Assembly: GCA_029977705.1 (NCBI GenBank)
Contig: JAPOKJ010000034.1
Location: forward strand, 1 to 40,134
Direction: 5' to 3'
Length of the DNA stretch: 40,134 nucleotides
Source: Burkholderiales bacterium
GTDB taxonomy: Bacteria > Pseudomonadota > Gammaproteobacteria > Burkholderiales > Burkholderiaceae_E
The notes below the pieces were generated by a model. That model saw only the letters and a list, made by a program, of their open reading frames with translations. It made no database searches and was not told where the DNA came from. A program made the translations under genes and the position numbers. How positions within the stretch are numbered: the first letter of the stretch is position 1; every line of letters begins with the position of its first letter. Below are positions 10,803-19,669 of this stretch, piece after piece.

Positions 10803-12887
10803 ATGCAAACCATCAACGCCGTCACCACGCTCACCGTAGAGGGTGAAGTCGCCGTCCTGAGCCTGAATTCGCCGCCGGTCAATTCGCTGTCGCAACCGGT
10901 ACGCGAGGGCATTCTGAACGGCATGCGCGCCGCCAATGCCGACCCTGCGGTCAAGGCCATCGTGCTGATCTGCGAAGGCCGCACCTTCATCGCCGGTGCT
11001 GAGATCACCGAGCTGGGCAAGCCGCCCAAGGCACCCAGCCTGGCTGAAGGCCAGGACGCCATCGAGAGCTCGTCCAAGCCCGTGATTGCTGCCATCCATG
11101 GCACCTCGCTTGGCGGTGGTTTCGAAGTGGCGCTGTGCTGCCATTACCGTGTGGCCGTGCCCAGCGCCAAGTGCGGCCTGCCCGAAGTGCATCTGGGCCT
11201 GTTGCCCGGTGCCGGCGGCACGCAGCGCCTGCCGCGTGTGGTCGGGCCCGAGAAGGCCCTGGAGATGGTGACCGGCGGTACCCATGTCGGCGCCAAACCA
11301 GCCCTGGCCATGGGTCTTTTCGACGAACTGGTCGAGGAAGGCAAGCTGCGCGAAGGCGCGATCGCCTTTGCCCGCAAGGTGCTGGCCGAGAACCGGCCGC
11401 TGCGCAAGGTGCGCGACCTGGATGACAAGGTGGCCCCTGCCCGTGGCAAGCCGGAGATCTTTGCCGAGTTCCGCAAGGCCAATGCGCGCAAGTTCCGCGG
11501 CTTCCTGGCCCCCGAGTACAACATCCGTTGCATCGAGGCCGCCGTCAATCAGCCTTTCGATGAAGGCATGAAGACCGAGCGCAAGCTGTTCCTCGAGCTG
11601 CTGGGCGGTTCGCAGTCTGCGGCGCAGCGGCATGTGTTCTTTGCCGAGCGGCAAGTGTGGAAGATTCCCGATATCCCCGAGGACATCGCGCTGGTGCCGG
11701 TCAAGAAGGTGGGCATCATCGGTGCCGGCACCATGGGCGGCGGCATCGCGATGAACTTCGCCAATGTCGGCATTCCCGTCACCCTGGTGGAAACCCAGCA
11801 GGCGGCCCTGGACCGTGGCCTGTCGGTGGTGCGCAAGAACTACGAGAACACCGCCAAGCGCGGGCGTCTGAAGCCCGAGGATGTCGAGACCCGCATGGGC
11901 CTGCTGACCGGCTCGCTCGATCTGAACGCGCTGGCCGATTGCGACATGGTGATCGAGGCGATCTTCGAGAACATGGCGATCAAGAAGGAAGTCTTCGCCA
12001 AGCTCGACAAGATCTGCAAGCCGGGCGCGGTGCTGGCCACCAATACCTCGGCCCTGAACGTCAACGAGATTGCCTCGGCCACCTCACGCCCCGAGGCCGT
12101 GGTCGGCATGCACTTCTTCTCGCCGGCCAACGTGATGCGCCTGCTGGAAGTGGTGCGTGGCGAAAAGACCTCCAAGCAGATGGTCGCCACTGCGATGGCC
12201 ATCGGCAAGAAGATCGGCAAGATCGGTGCGCTGTCCGGCGTGTGTCCTGGCTTCATCGGCAACCGCATCCTGGCGGCGCGTACCGCGCAGGCCCAGGCCA
12301 TGGTGCTCGAGGGCGCCATGCCCTGGGACATCGACAAGGTGCTGTACGACTTCGGCCTGCCGATGGGCCCGTTTGCGATGTCCGACCTGGCCGGCCTGGA
12401 CATCGGCTGGTCCAAGGAAAACTCCAAGAGTTCGACCATCCGCGAAGTGCTCTGCGAGATGGATCGCCGCGGCCAGAAGACCGGTGCGGGTTACTACGAC
12501 TACGACGAGCAGCGCAATGCCAAGCCGTCCGAAGTGACGCGCAAGATCATTGGCGAGTTCATGGCCAAGAAGGGCGTGACCCCGCGCGTGATCACCGAGC
12601 AGGAGATTCTCGAGCGCTGCATCTACGCGATGATCAACGAGGGTGCCAAGATCCTGGACGAAGGCATTGCGATCCGCTCCTCGGACATCGACATCGTCTG
12701 GATCAACGGCTACGGCTTCCCGGTGTATCGCGGCGGCCCAATGTTCTACGGCGATACCGTGGGTCTGGCGACGGTGGTGGCCAAGCTCAAGGAATATGGC
12801 CCGAAGATGGGGCCGACGTTTGCGATGTCGCCTTTGCTGGAGAAGCTGGCGGCCGAGGGCAAGCGGTTCACGGAGTGGAAGCGCTGA
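10803..12887 (+). CDS. bifunctional enoyl-CoA hydratase / 3-hydroxyacyl-CoA dehydrogenase
   Basis: A 694-residue fatty-acid-oxidation enzyme of the FadJ/FadB alpha type. Residues 1-190 are a crotonase domain (oxyanion-hole H-G-T-S-L-G-G-G near 100, then the catalytic-glutamate region [15 protein letters not shown] near 125). Residues from about 300 are the NAD-binding half ([12 protein letters not shown]), with H-F-F-S-P-A-N near 437 holding the catalytic histidine, and a C-terminal dimer domain with G-F-I-G-N-R and a repeat to the end. No thiolase gene lies beside it, unlike fadBA operons. The ATG follows a strong AAAGGAGAG ribosome site. A clear hairpin-and-T-run terminator lies 23 bases after the stop, so it is a single-gene transcript on this side. 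Confidence 0.92.
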   Translation: MQTINAVTTLTVEGEVAVLSLNSPPVNSLSQPVREGILNGMRAANADPAVKAIVLICEGRTFIAGAEITELGKPPKAPSLAEGQDAIESSSKPVIAAIHGTSLGGGFEVALCCHYRVAVPSAKCGLPEVHLGLLPGAGGTQRLPRVVGPEKALEMVTGGTHVGAKPALAMGLFDELVEEGKLREGAIAFARKVLAENRPLRKVRDLDDKVAPARGKPEIFAEFRKANARKFRGFLAPEYNIRCIEAAVNQPFDEGMKTERKLFLELLGGSQSAAQRHVFFAERQVWKIPDIPEDIALVPVKKVGIIGAGTMGGGIAMNFANVGIPVTLVETQQAALDRGLSVVRKNYENTAKRGRLKPEDVETRMGLLTGSLDLNALADCDMVIEAIFENMAIKKEVFAKLDKICKPGAVLATNTSALNVNEIASATSRPEAVVGMHFFSPANVMRLLEVVRGEKTSKQMVATAMAIGKKIGKIGALSGVCPGFIGNRILAARTAQAQAMVLEGAMPWDIDKVLYDFGLPMGPFAMSDLAGLDIGWSKENSKSSTIREVLCEMDRRGQKTGAGYYDYDEQRNAKPSEVTRKIIGEFMAKKGVTPRVITEQEILERCIYAMINEGAKILDEGIAIRSSDIDIVWINGYGFPVYRGGPMFYGDTVGLATVVAKLKEYGPKMGPTFAMSPLLEKLAAEGKRFTEWKR

Positions 12888-12909
12888 TCTCAAGCGTTTG
12901 ATCAGCAGG

Positions 12910-12946
12910 AAAGGCGTCATGGGGGGACCTGTGGCGCCTTTTTCCC
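12910..12946 (+). terminator. Rho-independent terminator after the hydratase/dehydrogenase gene
   Basis: The arms AAAGGCG (12910-12916) and CGCCTTT pair around an inner stretch that extends the stem with wobble pairs, and a run of five T follows. It sits shortly downstream of the stop codon at 12887 in the right orientation. Confidence 0.7.
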
Positions 12947-13047
12947 TTTGGGGTTGGATTGAACTACGACAATAGGGTTCTTTAATTATCTCTTTAGTCA
13001 AGCACAAGACTTTTCAAGTTTTCGTAGGGATACTTGGTGCTGTGTCT

Positions 13048-13560
13048 TCAGGGCCAGTCCTTGCCGGACTTTTCCTCGGGAACAAGAAACCCTATCGGGC
13101 GCTTTGGTGGATTGGCTGGTGCGCTCAACGCCCTCAATGCTTCGAATATCTCCTTGAGCTGTTTGCGGGTGACATTCGTGAAGGCTTCGAGCCGAAGTGC
13201 ATGGCGCTCGGTGACGGTCTCCAATTCATCCAACCGACGCGCGAGATCCTGATGCGTTTCAGCGAGCTCGCGCAGCTTGACGAATGCACGGACGACAAAG
13301 ACCGATACATCGATAGCCCTGGGGCTATTGAGAAGAGTGGCCGCCATGATGGCACCGTGTTCGGTGAAAACCAATGGAGGACACTTGCGATGTTGTCCTC
13401 TGCCCGCCTTTAAGGTCGCAGATTGCGACCTTAAAGCCTCGAATTCCTCGGTGCTGAGCTGCCTGCAAAAGTCGACCGGGAAACGATTGAGATTGCGCCT
13501 GACCGCTTCATTGAAGCGTTTTGTGGGCACGTCATTGAGCGACGCCAGATCTCGCAGTGA
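13048..13560 (-). pseudogene. ORF6N-domain protein, N-terminally truncated remnant
   Basis: ORF6N domains are DNA-binding modules of phage and mobile-element proteins. From 13560 leftwards the frame reads R-D-L-A-S-L-N-D-V-P-T-K-R-F-N-E-A-V, matching the family's D-L-A-x-L-Y-G-V-x-T-K-x-x-N-x-A-V, but with N-D where Y-G is usual. The first some 20 residues (the I-R-G-x-x-V-L-L-D part) are missing, and a stop lies just upstream. The best start is a GTG at 13530, giving 160 residues: ORF6N core with P-P-L-V-F-T-E-H-G-A-I-M, then a helical C-terminal half (residues about 85-140) likely to form a coiled coil. The gene may still be expressed as a short protein. It is divergent from a second ORF6N remnant at 13661. 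Confidence 0.72.
13408..13436. repeat. perfect 13-3-13 inverted repeat inside the minus ORF6N gene
   Basis: CTTTAAGGTCGCA, a GAT spacer, then TGCGACCTTAAAG: 13 base pairs with no mismatch. It lies in codons for A-L-R-S-Q-S-A-T-L-K of the ORF6N domain. The neighbouring ORF6N remnant has an equivalent hairpin at the same codons. Confidence 0.8.
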
Positions 13561-13660
13561 TCTTCATTGTTGCGACGAAGCCAGAGTTGGTGAAGCGATT
13601 GATCGGTCGAAAGGATTAAGTCGCTCGGCCCAAACATGAGACGACAAACTGTGACCTCAA

Positions 13661-14011
13661 GTGGCCAGGGACGCAATCGCTGATCGCATCGTCTGCATCC
13701 GTGGTCAACGCGTCCTGCTAGACCAGTGCTTGGCACGCCTCTACGGCGTGGAGACAAGGCGACTGAATGAGTAGGTCCGTCGCAATCGGGCACGCTTTTC
13801 GAGCGCCTTCATGCTCGAACTCACTCATCAAGAGTTCGATGACTTGAAGTCGCAAATTGCGACATCAAGTTGGGGAGAGCGACGAAAACTGCTTCGGGCA
13901 TTCACCGAGCATGGCGCCATCATGACCGCCAGCGTCCTGAATACGCCACAAGCGGTCGAAGTCTCGGTCTTCATCGTGCGAGCCTTCATTGACGTGCGCC
14001 ATGCCAACTGA
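13661..14011 (+). pseudogene. second ORF6N-domain gene, broken by a TAG and truncated
   Basis: Frame from a possible GTG at 13661 reads A-D-R-I-V-C-I-R-G-Q-R-V-L-L-D-Q-C-L-A-R-L-Y-G, the standard start of ORF6N proteins, up to L-N-E. A TAG at 13772-13774 stands where the family has glutamine or alanine; the same frame then continues V-R-R-N-R-A-R-F (13775 on) through L-K-S-Q-I-A-T-S-S-W-G, A-F-T-E-H-G-A-I-M and V-F-I-V-R-A-F-I to a stop at 14011. The usual C-terminal coiled-coil half is absent. So this copy has one nonsense codon and has lost its tail. It points away from the minus-strand copy, their N-terminal ends facing each other about 100 bases apart. Confidence 0.78.
13842..13870. repeat. 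13-3-13 inverted repeat (one mismatch) inside the plus ORF6N remnant
   Basis: ACTTGAAGTCGCA, AAT spacer, then TGCGACATCAAGT; only the seventh pair is broken. It occupies the codons for D-L-K-S-Q-I-A-T-S-S, the same place in the domain as the hairpin at 13408-13436, with paired substitutions between the two copies at stem positions 1, 2 and 5. Confidence 0.75.
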
Positions 14012-14078
14012 GTGACCGAAGAGGGCGATCGGCTTCATTTCGGATGGGGCGGACCAGTGGGAAGGTGCGGGCCCAGCC

Positions 14079-15686
14079 TCAAGTAATCGGTGCCGGATTG
14101 AACAGCACCAGCGCATTGTGCAGCTTCCACTGCTCCGCCCAGGTCTTCTTGCGCCCGCTTGCCACATCCAGCAAGTAGTCGAACATCTCCTGCCCGAGCG
14201 CCTCGATGCTCAGTTCGCCATCGGCGATGCGCCCGGCATTGATGTCCATCAGGTCGTGCCAGCGTCGCGCCAGGTCGCTTCGGGTGGCCACCTTGACCAC
14301 CGGGCAGGCGGCCAGGCCATAGGGGGTGCCGCGGCCGGTGGTGAAGATGTGCAGGTTCATGCCGGCGGCCAGCTGCAGGGTGCCGCAGATGAAGTCGCTG
14401 GCCGGTGTGGCGGCATAGATCAGGCCGCGCTGTGACAGCTTCTCGCCCGGGGCCAGCACGCCCGAGATCGGCGCGGTGCCGGACTTGATGATCGAGCCCA
14501 TCGCCTTCTCGACGATGTTGGATAGCCCGCCCTTTTTGTTGCCGGGCGTGGTGTTGGCGCTGCGATCGACGCTGCCGCGCTGCAGGTAGGCGTCGTACCA
14601 GGCCATCTCGCGGATCATCGCCTGGGCCACTTCAGGGGTGGCGGCGCGCGCGGTGAGCTGGTCGATGCCATCGCGTACCTCGGTGGTCTCGGAAAACATC
14701 ACGGTGGCACCGGCGCGCACCAGCAGGTCGGCGCAGTGGCCCACAGCGGGATTGGCGGTCACGCCCGAGAAGGCATCGCTGCCGCCACACTGCACGCCCA
14801 CCACCAGTTCGCTGGCGGGCACGGTTTCGCGGCGCCGTGCGTTCAGGCGTTCCAGATGCATCTTGGCCTGGCGCATGATCGACTGCACCATGTCCATGAA
14901 GCCGACATGGGCCTCGTCCTGCAGGCAGACGACATCGAGCGGCTCGGCTTGCCGGTCATCGCGGATCGGGATGCTGCCCTCGGGCAGCAGGCGCTCAGGC
15001 TGGAGCTTTTCGCAGCCCAGGCTCACCACCATCACTTCGCCGCCAAAGTTGGGGTTCAGGCTCAGGTGGCGCAGGGTACGGATCGGGATGATGGCCTCGG
15101 GCGCATCGATGGCCACGCCGCAGCCATAGCCATGCTCGAGCGCCACGACGTCATCCACATGGGGATAGCGCGGCAGCAGTTCTTCCTTGATGCGGCGCAC
15201 GGCAAACTCGGTGACACCGGCCACGCACTGCACGGTTTGCGTGATGGCCAGGATGTTGCGGGTGCCGACGCTGCCGTCGGGATTGCGATAGCCCTCGAAG
15301 GTGCGGCCGGTCAGCGGTGGCAGCTCGGCGCGCGCGGCATTGGCGATCGGCAGGTTGTCCAGGCCGCGCGCATCGGGCATGCGCAGCAGTCGCTCATGCA
15401 CCCAGCGGCCGGCCTCGATATCCTGCAGCGCAAAGCCGATGGTGACGTTGTAGCGGCGCACCGGCTGCCCGGCCGCGATGGCGACAAGGCAGACCTTGTG
15501 GCCTTGCGGCACGCGCTCGCGAAGCACCAGGGGGCGCGTCCCCTCGATGAGGGTACCTGCGGCCAGGCCCCCGTCATTGGCGACAATGGCGACATTGTCG
15601 GACGGGTGCATGGTGATCAGCAGGGGACGGCTGCCGCTGTCCCCGGGCGCAGCCGGTTCAGGGCGGATGTCCTGCGGTGTCTGCAT
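14079..15686 (-). CDS. garD: galactarate dehydratase-type enzyme (UxaA/GarD family)
   Basis: A 535-residue sugar-acid dehydratase. The N-terminal SAF domain (about residues 24-105) contains [12 protein letters not shown] and V-P-Q-G-H-K-V; the large catalytic domain carries [55 protein letters not shown] and [14 protein letters not shown]. Many of these are as I remember them in E. coli GarD (523 residues), so galactarate (or a close aldarate) is the likely substrate, dehydrated to 5-keto-4-deoxyglucarate. Start at 15686 lies 8 bases after the upstream carboxylase stop; an earlier in-frame ATG would overlap that gene. No aldolase or reductase of the glucarate route is adjacent. Confidence 0.85.
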   Translation of the reverse strand: MQTPQDIRPEPAAPGDSGSRPLLITMHPSDNVAIVANDGGLAAGTLIEGTRPLVLRERVPQGHKVCLVAIAAGQPVRRYNVTIGFALQDIEAGRWVHERLLRMPDARGLDNLPIANAARAELPPLTGRTFEGYRNPDGSVGTRNILAITQTVQCVAGVTEFAVRRIKEELLPRYPHVDDVVALEHGYGCGVAIDAPEAIIPIRTLRHLSLNPNFGGEVMVVSLGCEKLQPERLLPEGSIPIRDDRQAEPLDVVCLQDEAHVGFMDMVQSIMRQAKMHLERLNARRRETVPASELVVGVQCGGSDAFSGVTANPAVGHCADLLVRAGATVMFSETTEVRDGIDQLTARAATPEVAQAMIREMAWYDAYLQRGSVDRSANTTPGNKKGGLSNIVEKAMGSIIKSGTAPISGVLAPGEKLSQRGLIYAATPASDFICGTLQLAAGMNLHIFTTGRGTPYGLAACPVVKVATRSDLARRWHDLMDINAGRIADGELSIEALGQEMFDYLLDVASGRKKTWAEQWKLHNALVLFNPAPIT

Positions 15687-15694
15687 GCCGCGAC

Positions 15695-17251
15695 TCAGGG
15701 CCGCATGGCCAGGGGCGTCTTGCCGGTGCTCAGTGCCGGCTGGGCCAGACGCGCGAATTCGCACAGCAGCGAGCGCGTCTTGCGCGGATCGATGATCTCC
15801 TCGACCCAGAACTTTTCGGCCGAGCGGAACGGCGAGCGCAGCGCGTTGAGGCGTGCTTCGATTTCCTCGAGCTTGGCCTTGGGGTCAGCGGCGGCATCGA
15901 TGTCGGCGCGGTAGGCGGCCTCGATGCCCCCTTCCAGGGGCAGCGAGCCCCAGTAGGCCGACAACCAGCCGTAGCGCAGCGACAGCCGCCCGCCGGGCTG
16001 GTGCGCCGCTCCGGCCACGCCGAAGGCATTGCGCACGATCATCGTGCACCAGGGCACCGTGGTCTGATTCATGGCGGCCATCGCCCGCACGCCGTGGCGG
16101 ATGGTGGCGGTCTTTTCGGCCTCCAGGCCGATCAGGAAGCCCGGGCAGTCCATCAGGTAGACCACCGGCAGGTGGAAGGTTTCGGCCAGGTCGACAAAGC
16201 GCACCACCTTCTGACAGGTCTCGGCATTCCAGGAGCCGCCGTAATGATGCGGATCGCTTGCAAACACCATCACGGGATGGCCTTGCAGACGCGCCAATCC
16301 GGCGATGATCGAGCGGCCGAAGTTGCGGCCCATCTCGAAGAATGAGCCCTTGTCCACCACCGATTCGACAATCGGTCGCATCTTGTACACCTGACGCCGG
16401 TTGCGCGGAATCGCCGAGAGCAGGAACTCGTCGCCGCGCTCGGGGTCGTCATCGCATGGGGTCACCGGCGGCAGGCTGTGCACCGAGGAGGGCAGGTAGG
16501 ACAGGAAGCGCCGCGCGGCTGCAAAGGCATCGGCTTCGGTGTCGACGGCCAGGTCGATGGCACCGGCCCGGGTCTGGATGTCGGCGCCGCCCAGCTCCTG
16601 CTTGGTCAGCGGCTGGCCCAGGCGCGCCACCAGCGGCGGGCCGGCCACGAACATCGCCGACTCGCGGGTCATGATCGAAAAATGCGAGGAGGCCAGGCGT
16701 GCGGCGCCCAGGCCGGCCACCGAGCCCAGCCCCAGGCCCACCACCGGGACCTCGGCCAGATTGGCGGTCATCATGTAGAAGCCCTTGGTGCCGCCGACCC
16801 CGCCGGGCAGGTTTGATGCGCCCTTGGTTTCGATGGTCTTGACCGAGCCGCCCCCACCCGAGCCCTCGATGATGCGGATGATCGGCAGGCGATAGGCCTG
16901 GGCCATTTCCTCGGCCATCAGGGGTTTGGCACTGATCGAGGCATCAGCCGAGCCACCGCGCACCGTGAAGTCGTCGCCCACCACCACCACCGGCCGGCCA
17001 TCGACCTTGCCGCGACCGAACACACAGTTGGCGGGCGTCACGGTCTTGACCTTGCCCTGGGGATCGTACTCGCCGATGCCGGAGAGCTCGCCGACCTCGT
17101 GGAAGCTGCCGGCATCGAGCATCTGGTCGATGCGCTCGCGCACCGTGAGACGCCCGGCATCATGCTGGCGCTTGACCTTGTCGGCCCCGCCCATGGCAGC
17201 GGCGAAGGCCTTGCGTTGATTCAGTTCATCGAGTTCGGGTTGCCAGCTCAT
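15695..17251 (-). CDS. acyl-CoA carboxylase, carboxyltransferase (beta) subunit
   Basis: A 518-residue carboxyltransferase of the PccB/MccB/AccD5 type, two crotonase-like halves. It begins with the usual helical region ([17 protein letters not shown]), then G-G-V-G-G-T-K-G near 155 and A-G-P-P-L-V near 205 in the first half, and D-C-P-G-F near 372, G-V-R-A-M-A-A-M near 390 and the [13 protein letters not shown] region near 455 in the second. Such subunits transfer carboxyl from biotin to an acyl-CoA. No biotin carboxylase or biotin carrier gene is in the window, so the partner is encoded elsewhere. It shares a minus-strand transcript with garD downstream. The acyl-CoA substrate is not predictable from sequence alone. 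Confidence 0.85.
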   Translation of the reverse strand: MSWQPELDELNQRKAFAAAMGGADKVKRQHDAGRLTVRERIDQMLDAGSFHEVGELSGIGEYDPQGKVKTVTPANCVFGRGKVDGRPVVVVGDDFTVRGGSADASISAKPLMAEEMAQAYRLPIIRIIEGSGGGGSVKTIETKGASNLPGGVGGTKGFYMMTANLAEVPVVGLGLGSVAGLGAARLASSHFSIMTRESAMFVAGPPLVARLGQPLTKQELGGADIQTRAGAIDLAVDTEADAFAAARRFLSYLPSSVHSLPPVTPCDDDPERGDEFLLSAIPRNRRQVYKMRPIVESVVDKGSFFEMGRNFGRSIIAGLARLQGHPVMVFASDPHHYGGSWNAETCQKVVRFVDLAETFHLPVVYLMDCPGFLIGLEAEKTATIRHGVRAMAAMNQTTVPWCTMIVRNAFGVAGAAHQPGGRLSLRYGWLSAYWGSLPLEGGIEAAYRADIDAAADPKAKLEEIEARLNALRSPFRSAEKFWVEEIIDPRKTRSLLCEFARLAQPALSTGKTPLAMRP

Positions 17252-17444
17252 TGTTCGTTATCCAGGACGGGAAAAGGGTGAGGGCCAGCATACCGGCGCT
17301 GCGGCGGGCGTGCGCTGGCGGTTCTCATCGCATCGTGCGGGCGTCATGGGGGCCGGATCGGCCAGGGGCTGGGGCAGGGAGCGCCCGCCGGGGGTGCGGG
17401 GAGCGTCGGGAGCGGGTGCGGGGGGCTGGGCCGGGGTACCACTC

Positions 17445-17470
17445 GGGAGCCGGCATGTTCGCCGGCTCCC
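17445..17470. repeat. perfect 10-bp hairpin with 6-base loop
   Basis: GGGAGCCGGC, loop ATGTTC, GCCGGCTCCC. There is no T run on either side, so it is not a standard terminator on its own. Confidence 0.6.
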
Positions 17471-17489
17471 CAGGGTTCAGTCTCCACCC

Positions 17490-17515
17490 GAGGTCATGTC
17501 GACCTCTTTCCTTTT
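17490..17515 (+). terminator. small hairpin with T-rich tail
   Basis: GAGGTC-ATGTC-GACCTC (17490-17506) followed by TTTCCTTTTG. It has the form of a weak plus-strand terminator, yet no plus-strand gene ends upstream of it. Confidence 0.35.
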
Positions 17516-17714
17516 GTCGGATTCTTTTTGGTTCGCTGGAAAAGCCGTGCAGGCCGTCCGCGCGTGGATCGCAATGTGCCTACAGGAATCGCTGGCGTCA
17601 AGTTGCTATGCAGCATTTTCTGGAGCAGGCGCCGGTGGTGGTCGATCCGGCCGCCATGCCGGCACCCGATCCTGCGATTTTTCCGGATAATGGCGGCTCA
17701 ACGACAAGGCCCTC

Positions 17715-18599
17715 ATGCCCCCAGCCGCCCCTCCCGTTAGTCCCGCCCGCCGTCGCAAGGCCTCGCCCGCCTCCGGCCGTGCGCCGCTCAGAAGCCGGTT
17801 CTGGGTCGACTGGCGTGCCGCCGATTTTGCTGCGCCCGGCATGGACCGCACGGTGGCCATCCTGCCGGTGGCGGCGATCGAACAGCACGGCCCGCACCTG
17901 CCGGTATCGGTCGATACCGCCATTGCCGATGCCATCGTCCAGGCCTCCCTGCCGCATCTGCCGGCCGGCTCGCGGGCGCTGTTCCTGCCCACCCAGTCGA
18001 TCGGCAAGAGCAACGAGCATGCGGCCTTTGCCGGGACGCTGAGCTTTTCCTCCGAGACCATCCTGCGCGTCTGGACCGAGATCGGCGATGCGGTGGCCGC
18101 CGCCGGCATTCGCAAGCTGATCCTGTTCAACACCCATGGCGGTCAGGTCTCGGTGATGGACCTGGTCGCGCGCGACCTGCGCACCAAGCACGGGATGATC
18201 GTGGTCAGCACCAGCTGGTTCAGCCTGCCGGTCGACTTTTCGGCCTTCAGTGCCCACGAGATGCGCTTTGGCGTGCATGGCGGCGAGGTCGAGACCTCGA
18301 TGATGCTGGCCATCGCCCCCGAGCGGGTCGACATGGCGCAGGCCGAAAACTTTGCCAGCAGCAGCGAGACCCGCAGCCGCCAATATGCGGTGCTCGGCAA
18401 CGGTCGCTCGGCCAAATTGGCCTGGGCAACCCAGGACCTGAACCCGGCTGGCGTGGCGGGCAATGCCAAGGCCGCCACGGCGCCGCGCGGCCAGGCCCTG
18501 ATCGAGGATGCCGGACGGCAACTGGCCGCCCTGATCGGCGAGGTCGAACGCCTGCCGCTGGCCACGGTCAAGCGCGGCACGCGCTGGCGCAAGGGCTGA
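17715..18599 (+). CDS. creatininase-family amidohydrolase
   Basis: A 294-residue metal-dependent amidase of the creatinine amidohydrolase family, whose members open cyclic amides or deformylate nucleobase-derived compounds. The binuclear metal site is visible: E56-Q-H58 with D67 in P-V-A-A-I-E-Q-H-G-P-H-L, H141 in F-N-T-H-G-G, and H188/E191 in G-V-H-G-G-E-V-E-T-S. About 28 basic and proline-rich residues precede the domain. Its stop lies 22 bases from the converging sulfolactate operon, and it is divergent from the carboxylase, so it appears to be alone. The true substrate is open; true creatininase is only one member of this broad family. Confidence 0.82.
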   Translation: MPPAAPPVSPARRRKASPASGRAPLRSRFWVDWRAADFAAPGMDRTVAILPVAAIEQHGPHLPVSVDTAIADAIVQASLPHLPAGSRALFLPTQSIGKSNEHAAFAGTLSFSSETILRVWTEIGDAVAAAGIRKLILFNTHGGQVSVMDLVARDLRTKHGMIVVSTSWFSLPVDFSAFSAHEMRFGVHGGEVETSMMLAIAPERVDMAQAENFASSSETRSRQYAVLGNGRSAKLAWATQDLNPAGVAGNAKAATAPRGQALIEDAGRQLAALIGEVERLPLATVKRGTRWRKG

Positions 18600-18621
18600 A
18601 CGGCTCGCGCGCAGCGGCCGC

Positions 18622-19626
18622 TCAGGCCGTGACCTTGGCCTCCTTGACGATGCGGCCCCAACGCTCGACTTCGCTCTTGAGGAAGGGCGCAAATCGGGCC
18701 GGGCCCATCGGGTTCAGCCGGAAGCCCTGCTGCCTCGCCTTGGCTTCCACACCCTGGTCGAACAGGGCGATGACCACTTCCTTGCCGAGCTTTTCGACGA
18801 TCGCATCGGGCGTGCGCGAGGGCAGCATCAAGGCAGTCCAGTTCTCGACCACGAGGTCGGGCATGCCGGCCTCGGCGCTGGTAGGCACATCGGGCACCAG
18901 CGCATTGCGAGCCTTGCTGCAGATCGCCAGGGCGCGCAGCTTGCCGGATTTCACGTGGGGCAGCGACTCGGGAAAGTTCGAAAAGATGACATCGAGCTGA
19001 CCACCGATCAGGTCGGTGATCGAGGGGGCGCCGCCCCGGTAGGCGATGTGCTGGATGTTGCTCTTGTTGATGCGGTTGAACAGGGCCAGGGTCAGGTGCA
19101 CCGGTGTGCCGTTGCCGCTCGAGCCGGCGTTCATCGGCTTGCTGCGCGACTGCTCCATCAAGTCCTTGAAGGTCTTGATCGGGCTGTTGGCGGGCACCAC
19201 CACCAGCATCGAGGACTCGGCCAGCATCGCCACCGGACGCAGGTCGCGCACGAAGTCGTAGCCGCCGTTGGGCAGCAGGGTGTGGTTGACCGCATGCGAC
19301 ATGGTGATGGCCAGCAAGGTGTAGCCATCGGGGGCGGACTTGGCCACCGCATCGGCTCCGATCTGGGCATTGCCCCCGCTCTTGTTCTCGATGACGACCG
19401 GCACCTTCCATTTGTCCGACAGCAATTGTCCGACCAGGCGTGCCATCTGGTCGGTCAGGCCACCGGGCGGAAAGGGCACGATGTAGCGCAGAGGCCTGTC
19501 GGGATAGTTGCGGGCCGCATCGGCCTGCGCGCCGGCGGCAAGCGGCCAGGCCAGGCCCAGCGGCGCCAGGCTTGCAGTGGCGGCGGCCAGCAGTTGTCGT
19601 CGTGTCGGTGGGGGTGTGGGGCTCAT
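18622..19626 (-). CDS. Bug (TctC-type) binding protein, last gene of the sulfolactate operon
   Basis: A 334-residue periplasmic receptor of the tripartite tricarboxylate transporter class. A Tat-like signal (T-R-R-Q-L-L-A-A near residue 8, cleavage near A-G-A-Q-A) precedes Y-P-D-R-P-L-R-Y-I-V-P-F-P-P-G-G, V-I-E-N-K-S-G-G-N-A, H-I-A-Y-R-G-G-A-P and D-V-P-T-S-A-E-A-G-M-P. It begins 43 bases after comC on the same strand. In known sulfolactate clusters a TTT-type importer (SlcHFG) accompanies suyAB-slcC-comC, so this may be the SlcH-type receptor, by inference. The TctA and TctB membrane subunits are not in the window. Bug proteins without adjacent membrane genes are common in Burkholderiales. 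Confidence 0.85.
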   Translation of the reverse strand: MSPTPPPTRRQLLAAATASLAPLGLAWPLAAGAQADAARNYPDRPLRYIVPFPPGGLTDQMARLVGQLLSDKWKVPVVIENKSGGNAQIGADAVAKSAPDGYTLLAITMSHAVNHTLLPNGGYDFVRDLRPVAMLAESSMLVVVPANSPIKTFKDLMEQSRSKPMNAGSSGNGTPVHLTLALFNRINKSNIQHIAYRGGAPSITDLIGGQLDVIFSNFPESLPHVKSGKLRALAICSKARNALVPDVPTSAEAGMPDLVVENWTALMLPSRTPDAIVEKLGKEVVIALFDQGVEAKARQQGFRLNPMGPARFAPFLKSEVERWGRIVKEAKVTA

Positions 19627-19669
19627 GCCTGCTCTCCTTCGGGGCGGGGGCCGCCGGCGTGCCCGCGGG

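Larger units (their letters stand above)
17252..17714. other. 463-base intergenic gap between divergent genes
   Basis: No coding frame here is convincing. The left part is very G-rich (17340-17440). Two hairpins occur at 17445-17470 and 17490-17506, listed separately. The right part (17507-17700) is less GC-rich and shows no recognised motif. Promoters for the carboxylase (leftward) and creatininase-family gene (rightward) should be in it but no clear -35/-10 pair was found. Confidence 0.5.

Noticed and set aside
12950-14078. Insertion sequence or prophage boundary
   Set aside because: No transposase, integrase, terminal inverted repeats or target duplications could be found; only the ORF6N remnants remain.
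17715-18599. True creatininase of creatinine breakdown
   Set aside because: Metal ligands support the family only; no creatinase or sarcosine oxidase gene is near, so a narrower call is not justified.
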